Shown here piece by piece: positions 41,798 through 50,391 of a DNA stretch of 64,000 bases (its first letter is position 1; every line of letters starts with the position of its first letter). This DNA is from Streptomyces sp. HM190 (GTDB lineage Bacteria > Actinomycetota > Actinomycetes > Streptomycetales > Streptomycetaceae), in assembly GCF_009857135.1 (NCBI RefSeq), contig NZ_CP047318.1, positions 6,634,001 through 6,698,000 on the forward strand, read 5' to 3'. Position numbers and translations under genes: made by a program. The notes under the pieces are model-generated. The model was not told the DNA's origin, searched no databases, and saw nothing but the letters and a program-made list of their open reading frames with translations.

Positions 41798-42892
41798 TTG
41801 GGATTACAACGCGAGACCCGGACCACCTGGCGCGACCTGGAGTTACGGGTCCGGGCCGAGGCTCCCGAGGTCCTCGGCTACGTCAGCAGCCAGCACCGTC
41901 TCGCCCGCGAGGAGCCGGACCGGGCTGCCACGCGGATCGACATCGAAGCCGTCAGCTCCCCGTCGCGACTCGCGGAACTGACCGCGAGAGCGGCGACCGA
42001 GCGTCGTGAGTCCTACGCCGGCTGGTGGTACGGCTGCCACCGGAACGAGGACGGAGCGTTCGTCCTCGTCTCGCAGGAGGGTCACGAGTTCTCGCACGCC
42101 CTGATCACCACCGACTTCCTCACCTGGGAAATCGTCACCGCGCACGAGCACGAGCTGGGACTCGTCGTCACCCGCACCATGCGGGAACTGGTGCGCGAGC
42201 ACTTCGTCGACCGCGGCGCGCTCATGCTGCACGGCGCGGCGGCCGTCCTGCCCGACGGCACCGGGGTGGTTCTCGCCGGTCCCTCCGGCGCCGGCAAGAC
42301 CTCGGCCTCCGTCCAGCTCGCCCGCGCCGGCGGCCACTGCGTCGCCACCGACCGGTGCCTGCTGCTGCCCGACGGCCCGGAATGGGCCGTGGTCGGTCTG
42401 CCGCTGTCCACCCGCCTCACCCGGGAAGCGGCGGCCGGACTCGGTATCGCGCCCGGCGAGACGGACCGTCTGATCAGACACGGCGAGGCGGCCGTCCGCA
42501 GACCGGATCCCAAGGGCAAGATCTCACTCAGCAACGAGGAGATGCGGCGTCTGGCCGGAGTCGAGTTCCTGGCCTCGGCGCGGATCGACATGCTGGTGCT
42601 GCTCGACAACACGAGCGCCCCCCGGCCCCTGTCCGGCCCGCTCGCCGAGGACGAGGCCGTGGCCGCCCTGGCCGAGCACATCCTCGTGCCCGACACGGCC
42701 TACCGCGGCCGGTGGCTGTCCGCGGACGCGAGCCCCGAACCGGCCGGTGACGTCAAGGACAGGCTCGGCGAACTGGCCGCCGCCGTCCCCGCCCGGCACG
42801 CCACGTGGACACCGGCCACCTACAAGAGCGACGTTCTGGCGGCCTGGCTCGCCCCGCGCGACGGCGCCGACAAGACAGGAGACCCCTCGTGA
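41798..42892 (+). CDS. HPr-kinase-like P-loop kinase (first of two)
   Basis: A 364-aa protein. Residues about 1-145 match nothing I recognise. The C-terminal half resembles the HPr kinase/phosphorylase fold: LHGAAAVLPDGTGVVLAGPSGAGKTSASVQ, P-loop at about 161-169, then CVATDRCLLLPDG. In lasso-peptide loci, HprK homologues phosphorylate a peptide Ser or Thr, so the upstream small ORF is an obvious candidate substrate. TTG 41798 follows GGAGG (41784-41788). Codon 3 is TTA (41804-41806), implying bldA dependence. The stop overlaps the NUDIX gene by GTGA. Confidence 0.7.
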   Translation: MGLQRETRTTWRDLELRVRAEAPEVLGYVSSQHRLAREEPDRAATRIDIEAVSSPSRLAELTARAATERRESYAGWWYGCHRNEDGAFVLVSQEGHEFSHALITTDFLTWEIVTAHEHELGLVVTRTMRELVREHFVDRGALMLHGAAAVLPDGTGVVLAGPSGAGKTSASVQLARAGGHCVATDRCLLLPDGPEWAVVGLPLSTRLTREAAAGLGIAPGETDRLIRHGEAAVRRPDPKGKISLSNEEMRRLAGVEFLASARIDMLVLLDNTSAPRPLSGPLAEDEAVAALAEHILVPDTAYRGRWLSADASPEPAGDVKDRLGELAAAVPARHATWTPATYKSDVLAAWLAPRDGADKTGDPS

Positions 42893-43371
42893 CCACCACC
42901 CCGCAGATCCGTTACAGCGCCCGTGCCGTGCTGCTGGACGAGGACGACAGGCTCCTGCTGTTCTCCAGCGTGGACGACGCCAACGGAGAGACCTTCTGGT
43001 ACCCGGTGGGCGGTGGCATCAAGGAGGGGGAGTCGCCCGAGGACGCCCTGCGCCGGGAGGTCGAGGAGGAGACCGGACGCACCGAGTTCGAGATCGGCCC
43101 CCAGATCTGGTACCGGGAGGCCATCGCCTCCTGGGGCGGCAACACCTACGACTGCCGCGAGCGGTTCTACCTCTGCCGCGTCGCCCACTTCTCCGTCGAC
43201 ACCAGCGGCTTCAGCCAGGGGGAGATCGACACGGTCTCCGGTCACCGGTGGTGGACGCTGGACGAGCTGGACGCCGCCACGGACCGGCTGGTGCCCGCCG
43301 ATCTGGCACCCCGGCTGCGCGCCGTGCTCACCGACGGCGCCCCCGCCGAGCCCGATGTCGTCGGCAGCTGA
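42889..43371 (+). CDS. NUDIX hydrolase
   Basis: A 160-aa NUDIX protein. The NUDIX box lies at about residues 43-65: GGGIKEGESPEDALRREVEEETG, split as GGGIKEGE, DALRREVEEETG, with all metal-binding Glu residues present. It would hydrolyse a nucleoside diphosphate linked to another group. Inside a cluster with a nucleotidyltransferase and several kinases it may trim or release an NDP-activated intermediate, or do housekeeping on the product. GTG overlaps the upstream kinase stop. Confidence 0.88.
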   Translation: MTTTPQIRYSARAVLLDEDDRLLLFSSVDDANGETFWYPVGGGIKEGESPEDALRREVEEETGRTEFEIGPQIWYREAIASWGGNTYDCRERFYLCRVAHFSVDTSGFSQGEIDTVSGHRWWTLDELDAATDRLVPADLAPRLRAVLTDGAPAEPDVVGS

Positions 43372-43395
43372 GCACGGAATCGGAGGGACCAGCAC

Positions 43396-44175
43396 ATGAG
43401 GGGACTGCGAGGACGGCCCGCCCTGGTGACCGGCGGCGCCCAGGGAATCGGCAGGGCGGTCGCCGAGCGCCTCTTCGAGGAGGGCGCCCGCGTCATGATC
43501 ATGGACACGAACGAGGAGTTCGGGAAGTCCGCGGTCGCGGAACTGGCGCGGCGCCCAGGCGGTGAGCACGTCGGCTTCGTGCACGGCGACATCTCCGACG
43601 AGAGTGACGTGGTGGCCGCGGTCGAGGCGACACGGACCACGTTCGGCGGTGTCGAACTCCTCGTGAACTGCGCCGCCGCGTTCATCACGCGCGGCATCGA
43701 GGCCACCGTGGAGGAGTGGCGGCGCGTCACGGACGTCAACATCATGGGCCACGCCCTGATGGTCAAGCACAGCGCGCCCCTGATGGAGGCCGCCGGCGGC
43801 GGCAGCGTCGTCAACGTCTCCTCGATCTCCGCGCACATCGCGCAGCCCCGGTCCGTCACCTACAGCGCCACCAAGGCCGCCATCATCGGCATGACCCGGT
43901 GTATGGCCACCGACCTGGCCGAGGCGGGAATCAGGGTGAACGCGGTGAGCCCGGGCACGGTCTGGAGCGACAACCTCGCGCGCCGCTACAAGGAGAAGTA
44001 CGGGGTGTCGCGCGAGGAGGCGGACGCCCGTCCGGACATCGGCGGCCGGCACATGCTGCACCGCACCGCCGACCCGGAGGAGATCGCCTCCGCCGTCGTC
44101 TTCCTGCTCTCCTCGGAGGCCGGTTTCATCACCGGTGAGAACCTCATGGTCGATGCCGGGCTCACCGTGACGTGA
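43396..44175 (+). CDS. short-chain dehydrogenase/reductase
   Basis: A 259-aa classical SDR. NAD(P) site TGGAQGIGRAVAERL (near residues 12-26), catalytic Ser in NVSSISAHIA, and YSATK as the Tyr-x3-Lys pair near 154-158; ends ITGENLMVDAGLT. An Asp-containing MIMDTNEE after beta2 suggests NAD(H) preference. It is the last gene of the first unit (small ORF, kinase, NUDIX, SDR). A close paralogue sits at 62.1 kb, sharing SISAHI, RCTAEEL-like and SPGTVW segments, so the two may act at related positions of the same scaffold. Confidence 0.88.
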   Translation: MRGLRGRPALVTGGAQGIGRAVAERLFEEGARVMIMDTNEEFGKSAVAELARRPGGEHVGFVHGDISDESDVVAAVEATRTTFGGVELLVNCAAAFITRGIEATVEEWRRVTDVNIMGHALMVKHSAPLMEAAGGGSVVNVSSISAHIAQPRSVTYSATKAAIIGMTRCMATDLAEAGIRVNAVSPGTVWSDNLARRYKEKYGVSREEADARPDIGGRHMLHRTADPEEIASAVVFLLSSEAGFITGENLMVDAGLTVT

Positions 44176-44618
44176 TCTCGTCGTCCCGTGCGAGGGCCAC
44201 CAGGTCCTCTTGTCCGGCGCCGCTCACCCGGCGCCGATGAATTCGTGAACCCGCACCCGCCGTAGATCTCTCCTGCTTTTTGTCCGAGAGTTTGCGGGCG
44301 GCTTCTGCTGCTATTTCCTGCTCCCTTTCCCTGCGTTTTTCGGGGGCCTGTGCGAGGTGAACCCCGAATTCGGTGCCATGCGTGATGCCGCGCGCTCGGG
44401 GATATCGCCGTCGCGTGTGGTGGAGAGATGCCCCCACGGGTTTTCGATTTTTCGATTCTCCTGGTGGATAAATGGAGTCCACTGCTATACGTTTTTCCGC
44501 AACCGGGCGGACATTGCTGGACCAGATCCATTGTTCGCACCGATCCTCGGCCGAGTGACATGCCTCAGTACGCCGAGTAATCCCTGACGATCGTCAGGTA
44601 TACGTCCGGAGGAATGCA
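44176..44618. other. AT-richer intergenic region before the inositol phosphate synthase unit
   Basis: 443 bp, clearly less GC-rich than the flanks. It contains no gene I can support. A minus-strand frame (44162-44482) is rich in Lys/Glu/Arg with a helical centre but has weak codon bias, and a 28-codon plus-strand frame (44472-44558) has a poor ribosome site. It holds the 16-bp palindrome at 44583. It is most likely a promoter region of horizontally acquired DNA. Confidence 0.45.
44583..44598. promoter_or_regulatory. perfect 16-bp palindrome upstream of the inositol phosphate synthase gene
   Basis: CCTGACGATCGTCAGG, a perfect palindrome, ends 10 bases before the GGAGGA ribosome site of the next gene (44608-44613). 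It could be an operator, perhaps for the cluster's IclR regulator. Confidence 0.55.
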
Positions 44619-45731
44619 TTGAGTAACAACGTGATCAGGGTCGCGCTGGCCGGCGTCGGCTCCTGCGCCTCGAGTTTCGTGCAGTCCGTGGTCCTGGACC
44701 GGGAGCGGCCCGGCCCCTCCAACGGCGTGATGCACGAGTACATCGGCGGCCACCGTCTCGGCGACGTTGAGTTCGTCGCCGCCTTCGACGTCGACGCCCT
44801 GAAGGTGGGCCAGGACCTCTCGGAGGCCGTGTACGCGGGACGCACCGCCGCCGTCCGTCACGTCGACGTGCCGCACCTGGGCGTCACCGTCCAGGCCGGC
44901 CCGCTGCTCGACGGCCTCGACGGCGCGCTCGGCGACGCCGTCGACGCCCATCCCGCCACCGCCGTCGCGACCCCGGAGTCGCTGGCCGCCGCCCTGGCCG
45001 ACGCACGACCCGACATCGTGGTCTGCCTGCTGCCCACCGGCTCGACCGAGGCCGTCCAGACCTACGCCAGGGCCGCCGCCGAGGCGGGCGCGGGCTTCGT
45101 CAACGCCACCCCCGAGCCCGTCGCCAACGACCCCGCGCTGGCGGCCCTGTTCACCGATCGCGGCGCTCCCCTCCTCGGTGACGACCTGCGCAGCCACCTC
45201 GGCGCCACCACCCTGCACACCGCCCTGATCGAGCTCTTCCAGAGCCGCGGTGTCGAGGTCAAGGACAACTACCAGCTCAACGTCGGCGGCAACACCGACT
45301 TCCTGAACCTCTCCGACCCGGCCAGGTCCCGCTCGAAGCAGCTCTCCAAGCGCAGGGCCCTCGCCAACGCCGGCATCGATTCCCGCGAGGTCGCCGCGGG
45401 CCCCAACGGCTTCGTCAAGCACCTCGGCGACCGCAAGGTGTGCTTCCTGCGCATCGAGGGCGAGAGCATCATCGGCGCCCCCGTGCACATGGAGTTACGC
45501 CTGGAGGTCGAGGACAGCCCCAATGCCGCCGCGGTGCTGGCCAACGCCGTCCGCACCGCGCACAGCGCCTCCCGCCAGGGCATGGTCGGCATCATCGACC
45601 CGGTCTGCGCCTTCCTGTTCAAGAGCCCGAAGACAGGGGCCAAGGAGTCCGAGGCACTGCACGACTTCCAGGCCTTCGTGCGCAAGGCCGGCGAGCACCA
45701 CGCGCTGCAGGCGGTCGACGGGAATGCCTGA
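44619..45731 (+). CDS. ino1: myo-inositol-1-phosphate synthase
   Basis: A 370-aa enzyme of the bacterial/archaeal MIPS type. It converts glucose 6-phosphate to 1L-myo-inositol 1-phosphate with bound NAD. Landmarks: RVALAGVGSCASSFVQ for NAD binding (near 6-21), NATPEPVANDP, GDDLRSHLGATTLHTALIELF and DNYQLNVGGNTDFLNL near 222. TTG 44619 follows GGAGGA. Leu293 is encoded by TTA (45495-45497), again pointing to bldA control. It overlaps the next gene by 8 bases and heads a five-gene unit. This may be a cluster-dedicated copy supplying a cyclitol building block. Confidence 0.92.
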   Translation: MSNNVIRVALAGVGSCASSFVQSVVLDRERPGPSNGVMHEYIGGHRLGDVEFVAAFDVDALKVGQDLSEAVYAGRTAAVRHVDVPHLGVTVQAGPLLDGLDGALGDAVDAHPATAVATPESLAAALADARPDIVVCLLPTGSTEAVQTYARAAAEAGAGFVNATPEPVANDPALAALFTDRGAPLLGDDLRSHLGATTLHTALIELFQSRGVEVKDNYQLNVGGNTDFLNLSDPARSRSKQLSKRRALANAGIDSREVAAGPNGFVKHLGDRKVCFLRIEGESIIGAPVHMELRLEVEDSPNAAAVLANAVRTAHSASRQGMVGIIDPVCAFLFKSPKTGAKESEALHDFQAFVRKAGEHHALQAVDGNA

Positions 45732-46758
45732 CGCCGCCTCCTGGCTGCCCGATCGCGACCCCGCCGTGGCCCGCGTCCTCGACCGGAGCTACGGCCTCGG
45801 CAGCCACCGGGCGTGGGCACTGAACCGGGAGAGCGTCAACACCGTCTGGCGCGTGACCACTTCGCAGGGCGAGTACGCGCTCAAGCGGCTCGGGCGGGAC
45901 GTCGCCCCGCAGTGGCTGGCCTTCGAGCACGCCGCCCTGCCCCGGCTGACCGCCGCCGGTATCCCGGTCGAGGCTCCCGTGCCGACGGCGCAGGGAGGCA
46001 GCTCGGCCGTCCACGACGGCTCCGTCTGGCAACTGCGGCCCTGGCGGGAGGGCCGGCCCTTCGACGCGGACCGGCCGGGCGACATCGAACAGGCCGGTGC
46101 CTTCCTGGCGGCACTGCACCGCGTCCCGGTCGACGGGCTGCCCGCGGACGGCCAGAGCTCCACCCGCAACCTGGAGTTCTGGCTCACCACCGAGCGGCCC
46201 CCGCACGTGGCGCTGGACGAGGTCGACGAGATAGCCGCCCCGTACGTGAGCGCCGCCGTGCGCGCCCACGCCCGGCGCGCCTACACGGCGGTGCTGCGCC
46301 GGGCCCGCACCGAACTCGCCGGGTACGGCGACCTCCCCGAGGTCCTCACCCACGGCGAGGTAGCGGGCTCCAACCTGCTGTACTCCGACAGCGGGGAGCT
46401 GGCCTGCGTCCTCGACTGGGACGCGCTGCAGCTGCGCTCCCGCGTCTACGACGTGGCGCGGGCGCTGCTGTTCCTGCCCCGCAAGGCCCGCGGCAGCTTC
46501 CAGGTCCTGCCGGACCGGGCCCGTGCGGTCCTCGCCGCCGCGACCGCGCGCGAGCCGCTCACACCGGACGAACTCGCCTCCCTCGTCCCGGTCCTCGAGC
46601 TGAACTTCGTCCCGTCGCCCGACTACCTCCGGCAGGTCGCGCGGCGTGCCCCGGGCATCCTGGAGTGGTACCTCGGCTGGCGGGCCGAGGGCGCCGGCAC
46701 GGTCCGCGGCATCCTCTCCGACGTCATCGCCACAGCTCCGCAGGGAACTCCGCGATGA
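45724..46758 (+). CDS. aminoglycoside-phosphotransferase-like kinase
   Basis: A 344-aa protein of the APH/choline-kinase fold. A nucleotide-binding N-lobe (NTVWRVTTSQGEYALKRL, with Lys near 57) is followed by the catalytic loop LTHGEVAGSNLL, in which His-Gly-x-Val replaces the usual HGDxxxxN; Asn is kept. The DFG-like segment is VLDWDALQLRSRVYD. The loss of the catalytic Asp in HGE (Asp to Glu) is notable. It may phosphorylate inositol, an aminocyclitol or a sugar. It overlaps the neighbours at both ends (8 bases and ATGA). Confidence 0.8.
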   Translation: MPDAASWLPDRDPAVARVLDRSYGLGSHRAWALNRESVNTVWRVTTSQGEYALKRLGRDVAPQWLAFEHAALPRLTAAGIPVEAPVPTAQGGSSAVHDGSVWQLRPWREGRPFDADRPGDIEQAGAFLAALHRVPVDGLPADGQSSTRNLEFWLTTERPPHVALDEVDEIAAPYVSAAVRAHARRAYTAVLRRARTELAGYGDLPEVLTHGEVAGSNLLYSDSGELACVLDWDALQLRSRVYDVARALLFLPRKARGSFQVLPDRARAVLAAATAREPLTPDELASLVPVLELNFVPSPDYLRQVARRAPGILEWYLGWRAEGAGTVRGILSDVIATAPQGTPR

Positions 46759-47726
46759 CGTGGTACGTGTGCCGCACCCCGGGGCACGCGGTGGCGCTGG
46801 ACATGAGCGCCGACTCGGCCGCGTACGTCCGGGAACTGCTCGGCCCCTATGTCCGGGTCGCCACCGAACCCGGCGGTCCCGGCGACGCCCGCTGGCGGAT
46901 CGGCACCGCGGACCGGAAGCGGCCGGCGGGGGAGGAGGTGGTCATCACCAGCGCCGCCGAACCCCCCACCCGGCTCTGGTACGACGGAACGACCCGCGAG
47001 GTGCTGTTCGACCCGGCGATGCCACGCTCCTTCCTGCGGCACAACCTGGTCCGGTTCACCCGCATCCTGCTGCGGCTGATGCACACCGAGGAACCGGAGG
47101 TCTTCCTGCACGCCGGGCTGGTCGCCCGGGACGACGGACACGGCGCGCTCGTACTGGGCGCGAAACGAGCGGGGAAGACCTCCACCGTCCTGTCCGCCCT
47201 GCGCCACGGGCTCCGCTTCGTCGGCAACGACGACGTCTCCGTCCGTACGGACACCGGCGGCTGGACCGGACGGGGCTGGCCCCGCCGGGTGTCCGTGCGC
47301 GGCGACACCTTCGCCGCCGTCGGGCTGCCCGGCGACACCGACCGCCTGCTCCACCCGGCGGAACTGCGCGCCCTCGCGGGCGGCCCTCCGCTGCTGGCCG
47401 AGGCACCGGTCAGGGTTCTGGTCTTCCCCCGGTTCCACCCCGAACCCGGTGTCGTGCCCCTCGGCCCGGAGGAGACCCTCGCCCGGCTCACGGCCAACGA
47501 ACTGCCCACCGCGGTCAAGCACGCCGACTTCCTGCTGCCGTTCTTCGGCCCCGTCCCGCCTGCGGTCCGGCAGGACCTCCTCGCCCGCCTGGCGGCCCAG
47601 GTGCCCGGCGTCGAACTCCGGCAGGACTTCTCCGCCCTGCACGACGGAACCGCCGCGCTGACCCGGCTCCTCGACGGAGACATCCCCGTACCGGCCCCCG
47701 CCAGGGGAGAAGGGCGGAGGACATGA
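46755..47726 (+). CDS. HPr-kinase-like P-loop kinase (second of two)
   Basis: A 323-aa protein. After a ~110-aa N-terminal domain comes FLHAGLVARDD, a P-loop GAKRAGKTSTVL (near residues 136-147) and FVGNDDVSV, the acidic pair used for Mg/catalysis in HPr kinases. It parallels the kinase at 41.8 kb but is clearly divergent, so the cluster may perform two separate phosphorylations on peptide or small-molecule hydroxyls. ATG overlaps the upstream stop and its own stop overlaps the next start, so five genes are tightly coupled. Confidence 0.7.
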   Translation: MTWYVCRTPGHAVALDMSADSAAYVRELLGPYVRVATEPGGPGDARWRIGTADRKRPAGEEVVITSAAEPPTRLWYDGTTREVLFDPAMPRSFLRHNLVRFTRILLRLMHTEEPEVFLHAGLVARDDGHGALVLGAKRAGKTSTVLSALRHGLRFVGNDDVSVRTDTGGWTGRGWPRRVSVRGDTFAAVGLPGDTDRLLHPAELRALAGGPPLLAEAPVRVLVFPRFHPEPGVVPLGPEETLARLTANELPTAVKHADFLLPFFGPVPPAVRQDLLARLAAQVPGVELRQDFSALHDGTAALTRLLDGDIPVPAPARGEGRRT

Positions 47727-48250
47727 GCACGACCGGGAGCCGGGTGTGGGTGGTCGGCCCCTCGGGCGCGGGCAAGAGCACCGTCGCCCGCGCCCTCGCC
47801 GAGGCCCGGGGCCTGCCCCACTACGAGCTGGACGCCATGTTCTGGGCGCCCGGCTGGCAGCGGCGTCCCGAGGCGGACTTCCTCGCCGACGTCGCCGCCC
47901 TGGACCGTACCGACGGCTGGATCGCCGACGGGCAGTACGACGCGGCCCACCCGCTCCTGGAGGAACTCGCCGACACCGTCGTCTGGGTCGACCCGCCCCG
48001 CGGCGCCACCACCGCCCGGCTGCTGCGTCGCACCGTACGACGGCTGCGCACGCGGGAGGAGCTGTGGAACGGCAACCGCGAACGCCTGGGCAGCGCCCTG
48101 CAGCTCGTGCTCTGGGCCCACCGGGAGTTCCCCGCGGTCCGGCGCGCCAACACCGACCTGTTCGCCCGCATGCAGGCCCGCTCCGTGCCCTGCCTGCGGT
48201 TGCGGACCCCGCAGGACATCCGAGAACTACTCAGTAAGGAACGGGCATGA
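47723..48250 (+). CDS. adenylate-kinase-like P-loop kinase
   Basis: A 175-aa P-loop protein: GPSGAGKSTVARALAEARGLPHYELDAMFW (P-loop at about 12-20) and WVDPPRGATTARLLRRTVRRLRTREELWNGNRE, the lid/Arg region. It resembles the FlaR/topology-modulation type of adenylate-kinase relatives, whose substrates are mostly unknown. As the third kinase in a row it may phosphorylate a phosphate already placed by a neighbour. Both ends overlap neighbours by ATGA. Confidence 0.75.
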   Translation: MSTTGSRVWVVGPSGAGKSTVARALAEARGLPHYELDAMFWAPGWQRRPEADFLADVAALDRTDGWIADGQYDAAHPLLEELADTVVWVDPPRGATTARLLRRTVRRLRTREELWNGNRERLGSALQLVLWAHREFPAVRRANTDLFARMQARSVPCLRLRTPQDIRELLSKERA

Positions 48251-49533
48251 CGCGACTCGCGCTCCTCGGCGGAGAGCCCCTGCTGACCCCGGCCGAGCGG
48301 CCCAAGTGGCCGAACATCACCGAGGAGGACATCGGAGCGGTCACCGCGATGCTGCGCCGCGGTGAGATCACCTACAACGGCAGCGAAGGCGAGGTCCAGG
48401 CCCTGGAGAACGGCTACCGGGAGCGTCTCGGCGCCGCCCACGCCCTCGCCGTCAACTCGGGCACGTCCGCGCTGCACTCGGCCTTCTTCGGCCTGGACCT
48501 GCGTCCCGGCGACGAGGTCATCGCCCCGGCCTACACCTTCCTCGCCACCGCCATGCCGGTCTTCACCTGCAACGGTGTCGCCGTCCTCGCCGACGTGGAC
48601 CCCGACACCGGGATCCTCGACCCCGACGGGCTCGCCGCCCACCTCACGCCGCGCACGAAGGCCGTCGTGGTCACCCACCTCATGGGCTTCCCCGCCGACA
48701 TGGAGCGCATCACCGCCTTCGCCCGCGACCACGGCCTCGCGGTCGTCGAGGACTGCTCCCAGGCCCACGGCGCGGAGTGCTCCGGCCGGCCGGTGGGCCG
48801 CCACGGTGATGTCGCCGCCTTCAGCCTCCAGGCCAAGAAGCAGGTCACGGCGGGCGAGGGCGGCGTTCTCGTCACCGACGACCGCAGGATCTACGAGCGC
48901 GCGGTGATGCTCGGTCACTGCATCGACCGCGGCGAGGAGGACGTCACCAGCGACGAGTACGGTGCCTTTGGCCGGACCGGCTTCGGCCTCAACTACCGCA
49001 TCCACCCGGTCGGCGCGGCCCTCGCCCGGGGCGCCCTCGCCCGGCTCGACACCGTGCTGACCGGACGTGAGCGGAACTACGGACGGCTCGGCGCCCTCCT
49101 GGACGGCATCCCCGGCATCACCCCGCCGGTCCGGCAGCGGCACGTCGACCGCGTCGCCCACTACGTCAGCTACCAGCCCCTCTACGTCGCCGAGGAGCTC
49201 GGCGGCCTGCCCGTCGACGTCTTCACGGCCGCCGTCAGGGCCGAGGGCGTACCCCTGACCCGGCCCACCTCGCCTCCGCTGCACCGCGAGGCCGCCTTCC
49301 GGAGCCCGTCCTGGCACTCCGGCACGTACCACCCCGGCGACAACACCTACCGCGTGTACCGGGGCGACGAGTTCCCGGGCGTCGACGCCTACATCGCCCG
49401 CGCCCTGCGGCTGCCCACGTACTCCGACGAGCGTTTCGACCTGATGGACGCCTGGGCCGAAGGCATCCGCAAGGTCGTCACCCACGCCGAGGAACTGCGC
49501 GACCGGCACGCCGCCGGCGCCCTCGCCGCGTAG
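48247..49533 (+). CDS. DegT/DnrJ/EryC1/StrS aminotransferase
   Basis: A 428-aa PLP-dependent sugar/cyclitol aminotransferase. It shows NSGTSALHSAFFGLDLRPGDEVIAPAYTFLA (near 71-101), the DCSQAHGAE phosphate-binding segment near 172, and the PLP Lys198 in KKQVTAGEGG. Enzymes of this fold aminate keto-sugars or keto-inositols (scyllo-inosose in aminoglycoside routes). With myo-inositol-1-phosphate synthase at the head of the same unit, an aminocyclitol product is a natural reading. It ends at a strong terminator. Confidence 0.92.
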   Translation: MTRLALLGGEPLLTPAERPKWPNITEEDIGAVTAMLRRGEITYNGSEGEVQALENGYRERLGAAHALAVNSGTSALHSAFFGLDLRPGDEVIAPAYTFLATAMPVFTCNGVAVLADVDPDTGILDPDGLAAHLTPRTKAVVVTHLMGFPADMERITAFARDHGLAVVEDCSQAHGAECSGRPVGRHGDVAAFSLQAKKQVTAGEGGVLVTDDRRIYERAVMLGHCIDRGEEDVTSDEYGAFGRTGFGLNYRIHPVGAALARGALARLDTVLTGRERNYGRLGALLDGIPGITPPVRQRHVDRVAHYVSYQPLYVAEELGGLPVDVFTAAVRAEGVPLTRPTSPPLHREAAFRSPSWHSGTYHPGDNTYRVYRGDEFPGVDAYIARALRLPTYSDERFDLMDAWAEGIRKVVTHAEELRDRHAAGALAA

Positions 49534-49558
49534 CGGCTGCCCCCTCTCGGAAGCCCGC

Positions 49559-49594
49559 GCCGGCCCGGTACGCCCGGTCGCGTACCGGGCCGGC
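49559..49594. terminator. perfect 14-bp terminator hairpin
   Basis: GCCGGCCCGGTACG (49559-49572) pairs perfectly with CGTACCGGGCCGGC (49581-49594), 8-base loop, 26 bp after the aminotransferase stop and just upstream of the IclR gene. It closes the second transcription unit. Confidence 0.85.
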
Positions 49595-49633
49595 ACCGCA
49601 CCACCGCTCCGCCCCGACACGGAGGTCATCCTT

Positions 49634-50362
49634 TTGTCCGTCGATAACAGCTCCCGCTCCATGCTCGCGCGCGGTCTCGGCGTCCTCCGCGCCTTCCGGT
49701 CCGGCGAGCCGGAACTCCCGCTCTCCGAGATCGCCCGCCGGGCCGACATGCCCAAGGCGACGGCCCACCGCATCATCACCGAGCTCGTCAAGGAAGGCAT
49801 GCTGGAGCGCGGGGAGAAGGGACTCAGACTCGGCATGGGCCTGTTCGTGCTGGGGGCCCGGGTGCCCGGCCAGCTCATGCTCCGCGACATCGCCTTCCCG
49901 CACGCGGAACAACTGCACCGGCTCACCCACGGCAGCGCGTTCGTGTTCGTCGCCGACCCCACCGGCGCGGACGCCGCCCTGGTGGACGCCGTCCGGCGCA
50001 CCCACGAACCCGGCCGCGGACTGGGCACGGAGGAGACCCGGGCCTCCGACCGGGCCGCGACGAGGGTGTTCCGGGCTTTCTGCGCGGAGGACGACGGCGT
50101 GGCCGGCCGGGGCGCGCGCGTCCGGGAGGTCGAGCCGGCCCGCGTGCGGCATCAGGGCTTCGCGGTCGTCCGCGGCGTGCCCGGCGTGGTGGGCGTCGCC
50201 GCCCCGGTCCTGACGGCATCCGGCGCGGCTGCCGGGGCACTGGCCGTCGCGGCGCCGCAGGCCGGGTTCCACGTGGGCCTGGCGGCCGCGCACCTCAAGG
50301 CCGCGTGCGCCGCCGTCTCCCTCGCCCTGCGGCGCAATCCCGAACTGGTGACCGCCTCCTGA
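49634..50362 (+). CDS. IclR-family transcriptional regulator
   Basis: A 242-aa regulator: N-terminal winged helix (LPLSEIARRADMPKATAHRIITELVKEGML, about 28-57) and a C-terminal effector domain. The effector half is Ala/Val-rich and looks shorter than in typical IclR proteins. TTG 49634 follows a perfect GGAGGT at 49621-49626. It is the only DNA-binding protein in the cluster, so it is the likely pathway regulator. Candidate operators are the palindromes at 44583 and 52840. Confidence 0.85.
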   Translation: MSVDNSSRSMLARGLGVLRAFRSGEPELPLSEIARRADMPKATAHRIITELVKEGMLERGEKGLRLGMGLFVLGARVPGQLMLRDIAFPHAEQLHRLTHGSAFVFVADPTGADAALVDAVRRTHEPGRGLGTEETRASDRAATRVFRAFCAEDDGVAGRGARVREVEPARVRHQGFAVVRGVPGVVGVAAPVLTASGAAAGALAVAAPQAGFHVGLAAAHLKAACAAVSLALRRNPELVTAS

Positions 50363-50391
50363 CGGTGTACGGCACCCGCCGGCCCGCCCGG

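Noticed and set aside
41635..42892. Lasso-peptide locus
   Set aside because: HprK-like kinase and small peptide are present, but no B1/B2 leader peptidase or asparagine-synthetase-like cyclase exists in the window.
44162..44482. Lys/Glu-rich 106-aa minus-strand frame in the AT-rich gap
   Set aside because: It overlaps the SDR stop, its third codon positions lack GC bias and no ribosome site or family match is seen.
44472..44558. 28-codon plus-strand ORF before the inositol phosphate synthase gene
   Set aside because: The ribosome site (GGTGG close to the ATG) is weak and codon choice is not biased; a second precursor peptide cannot be supported.
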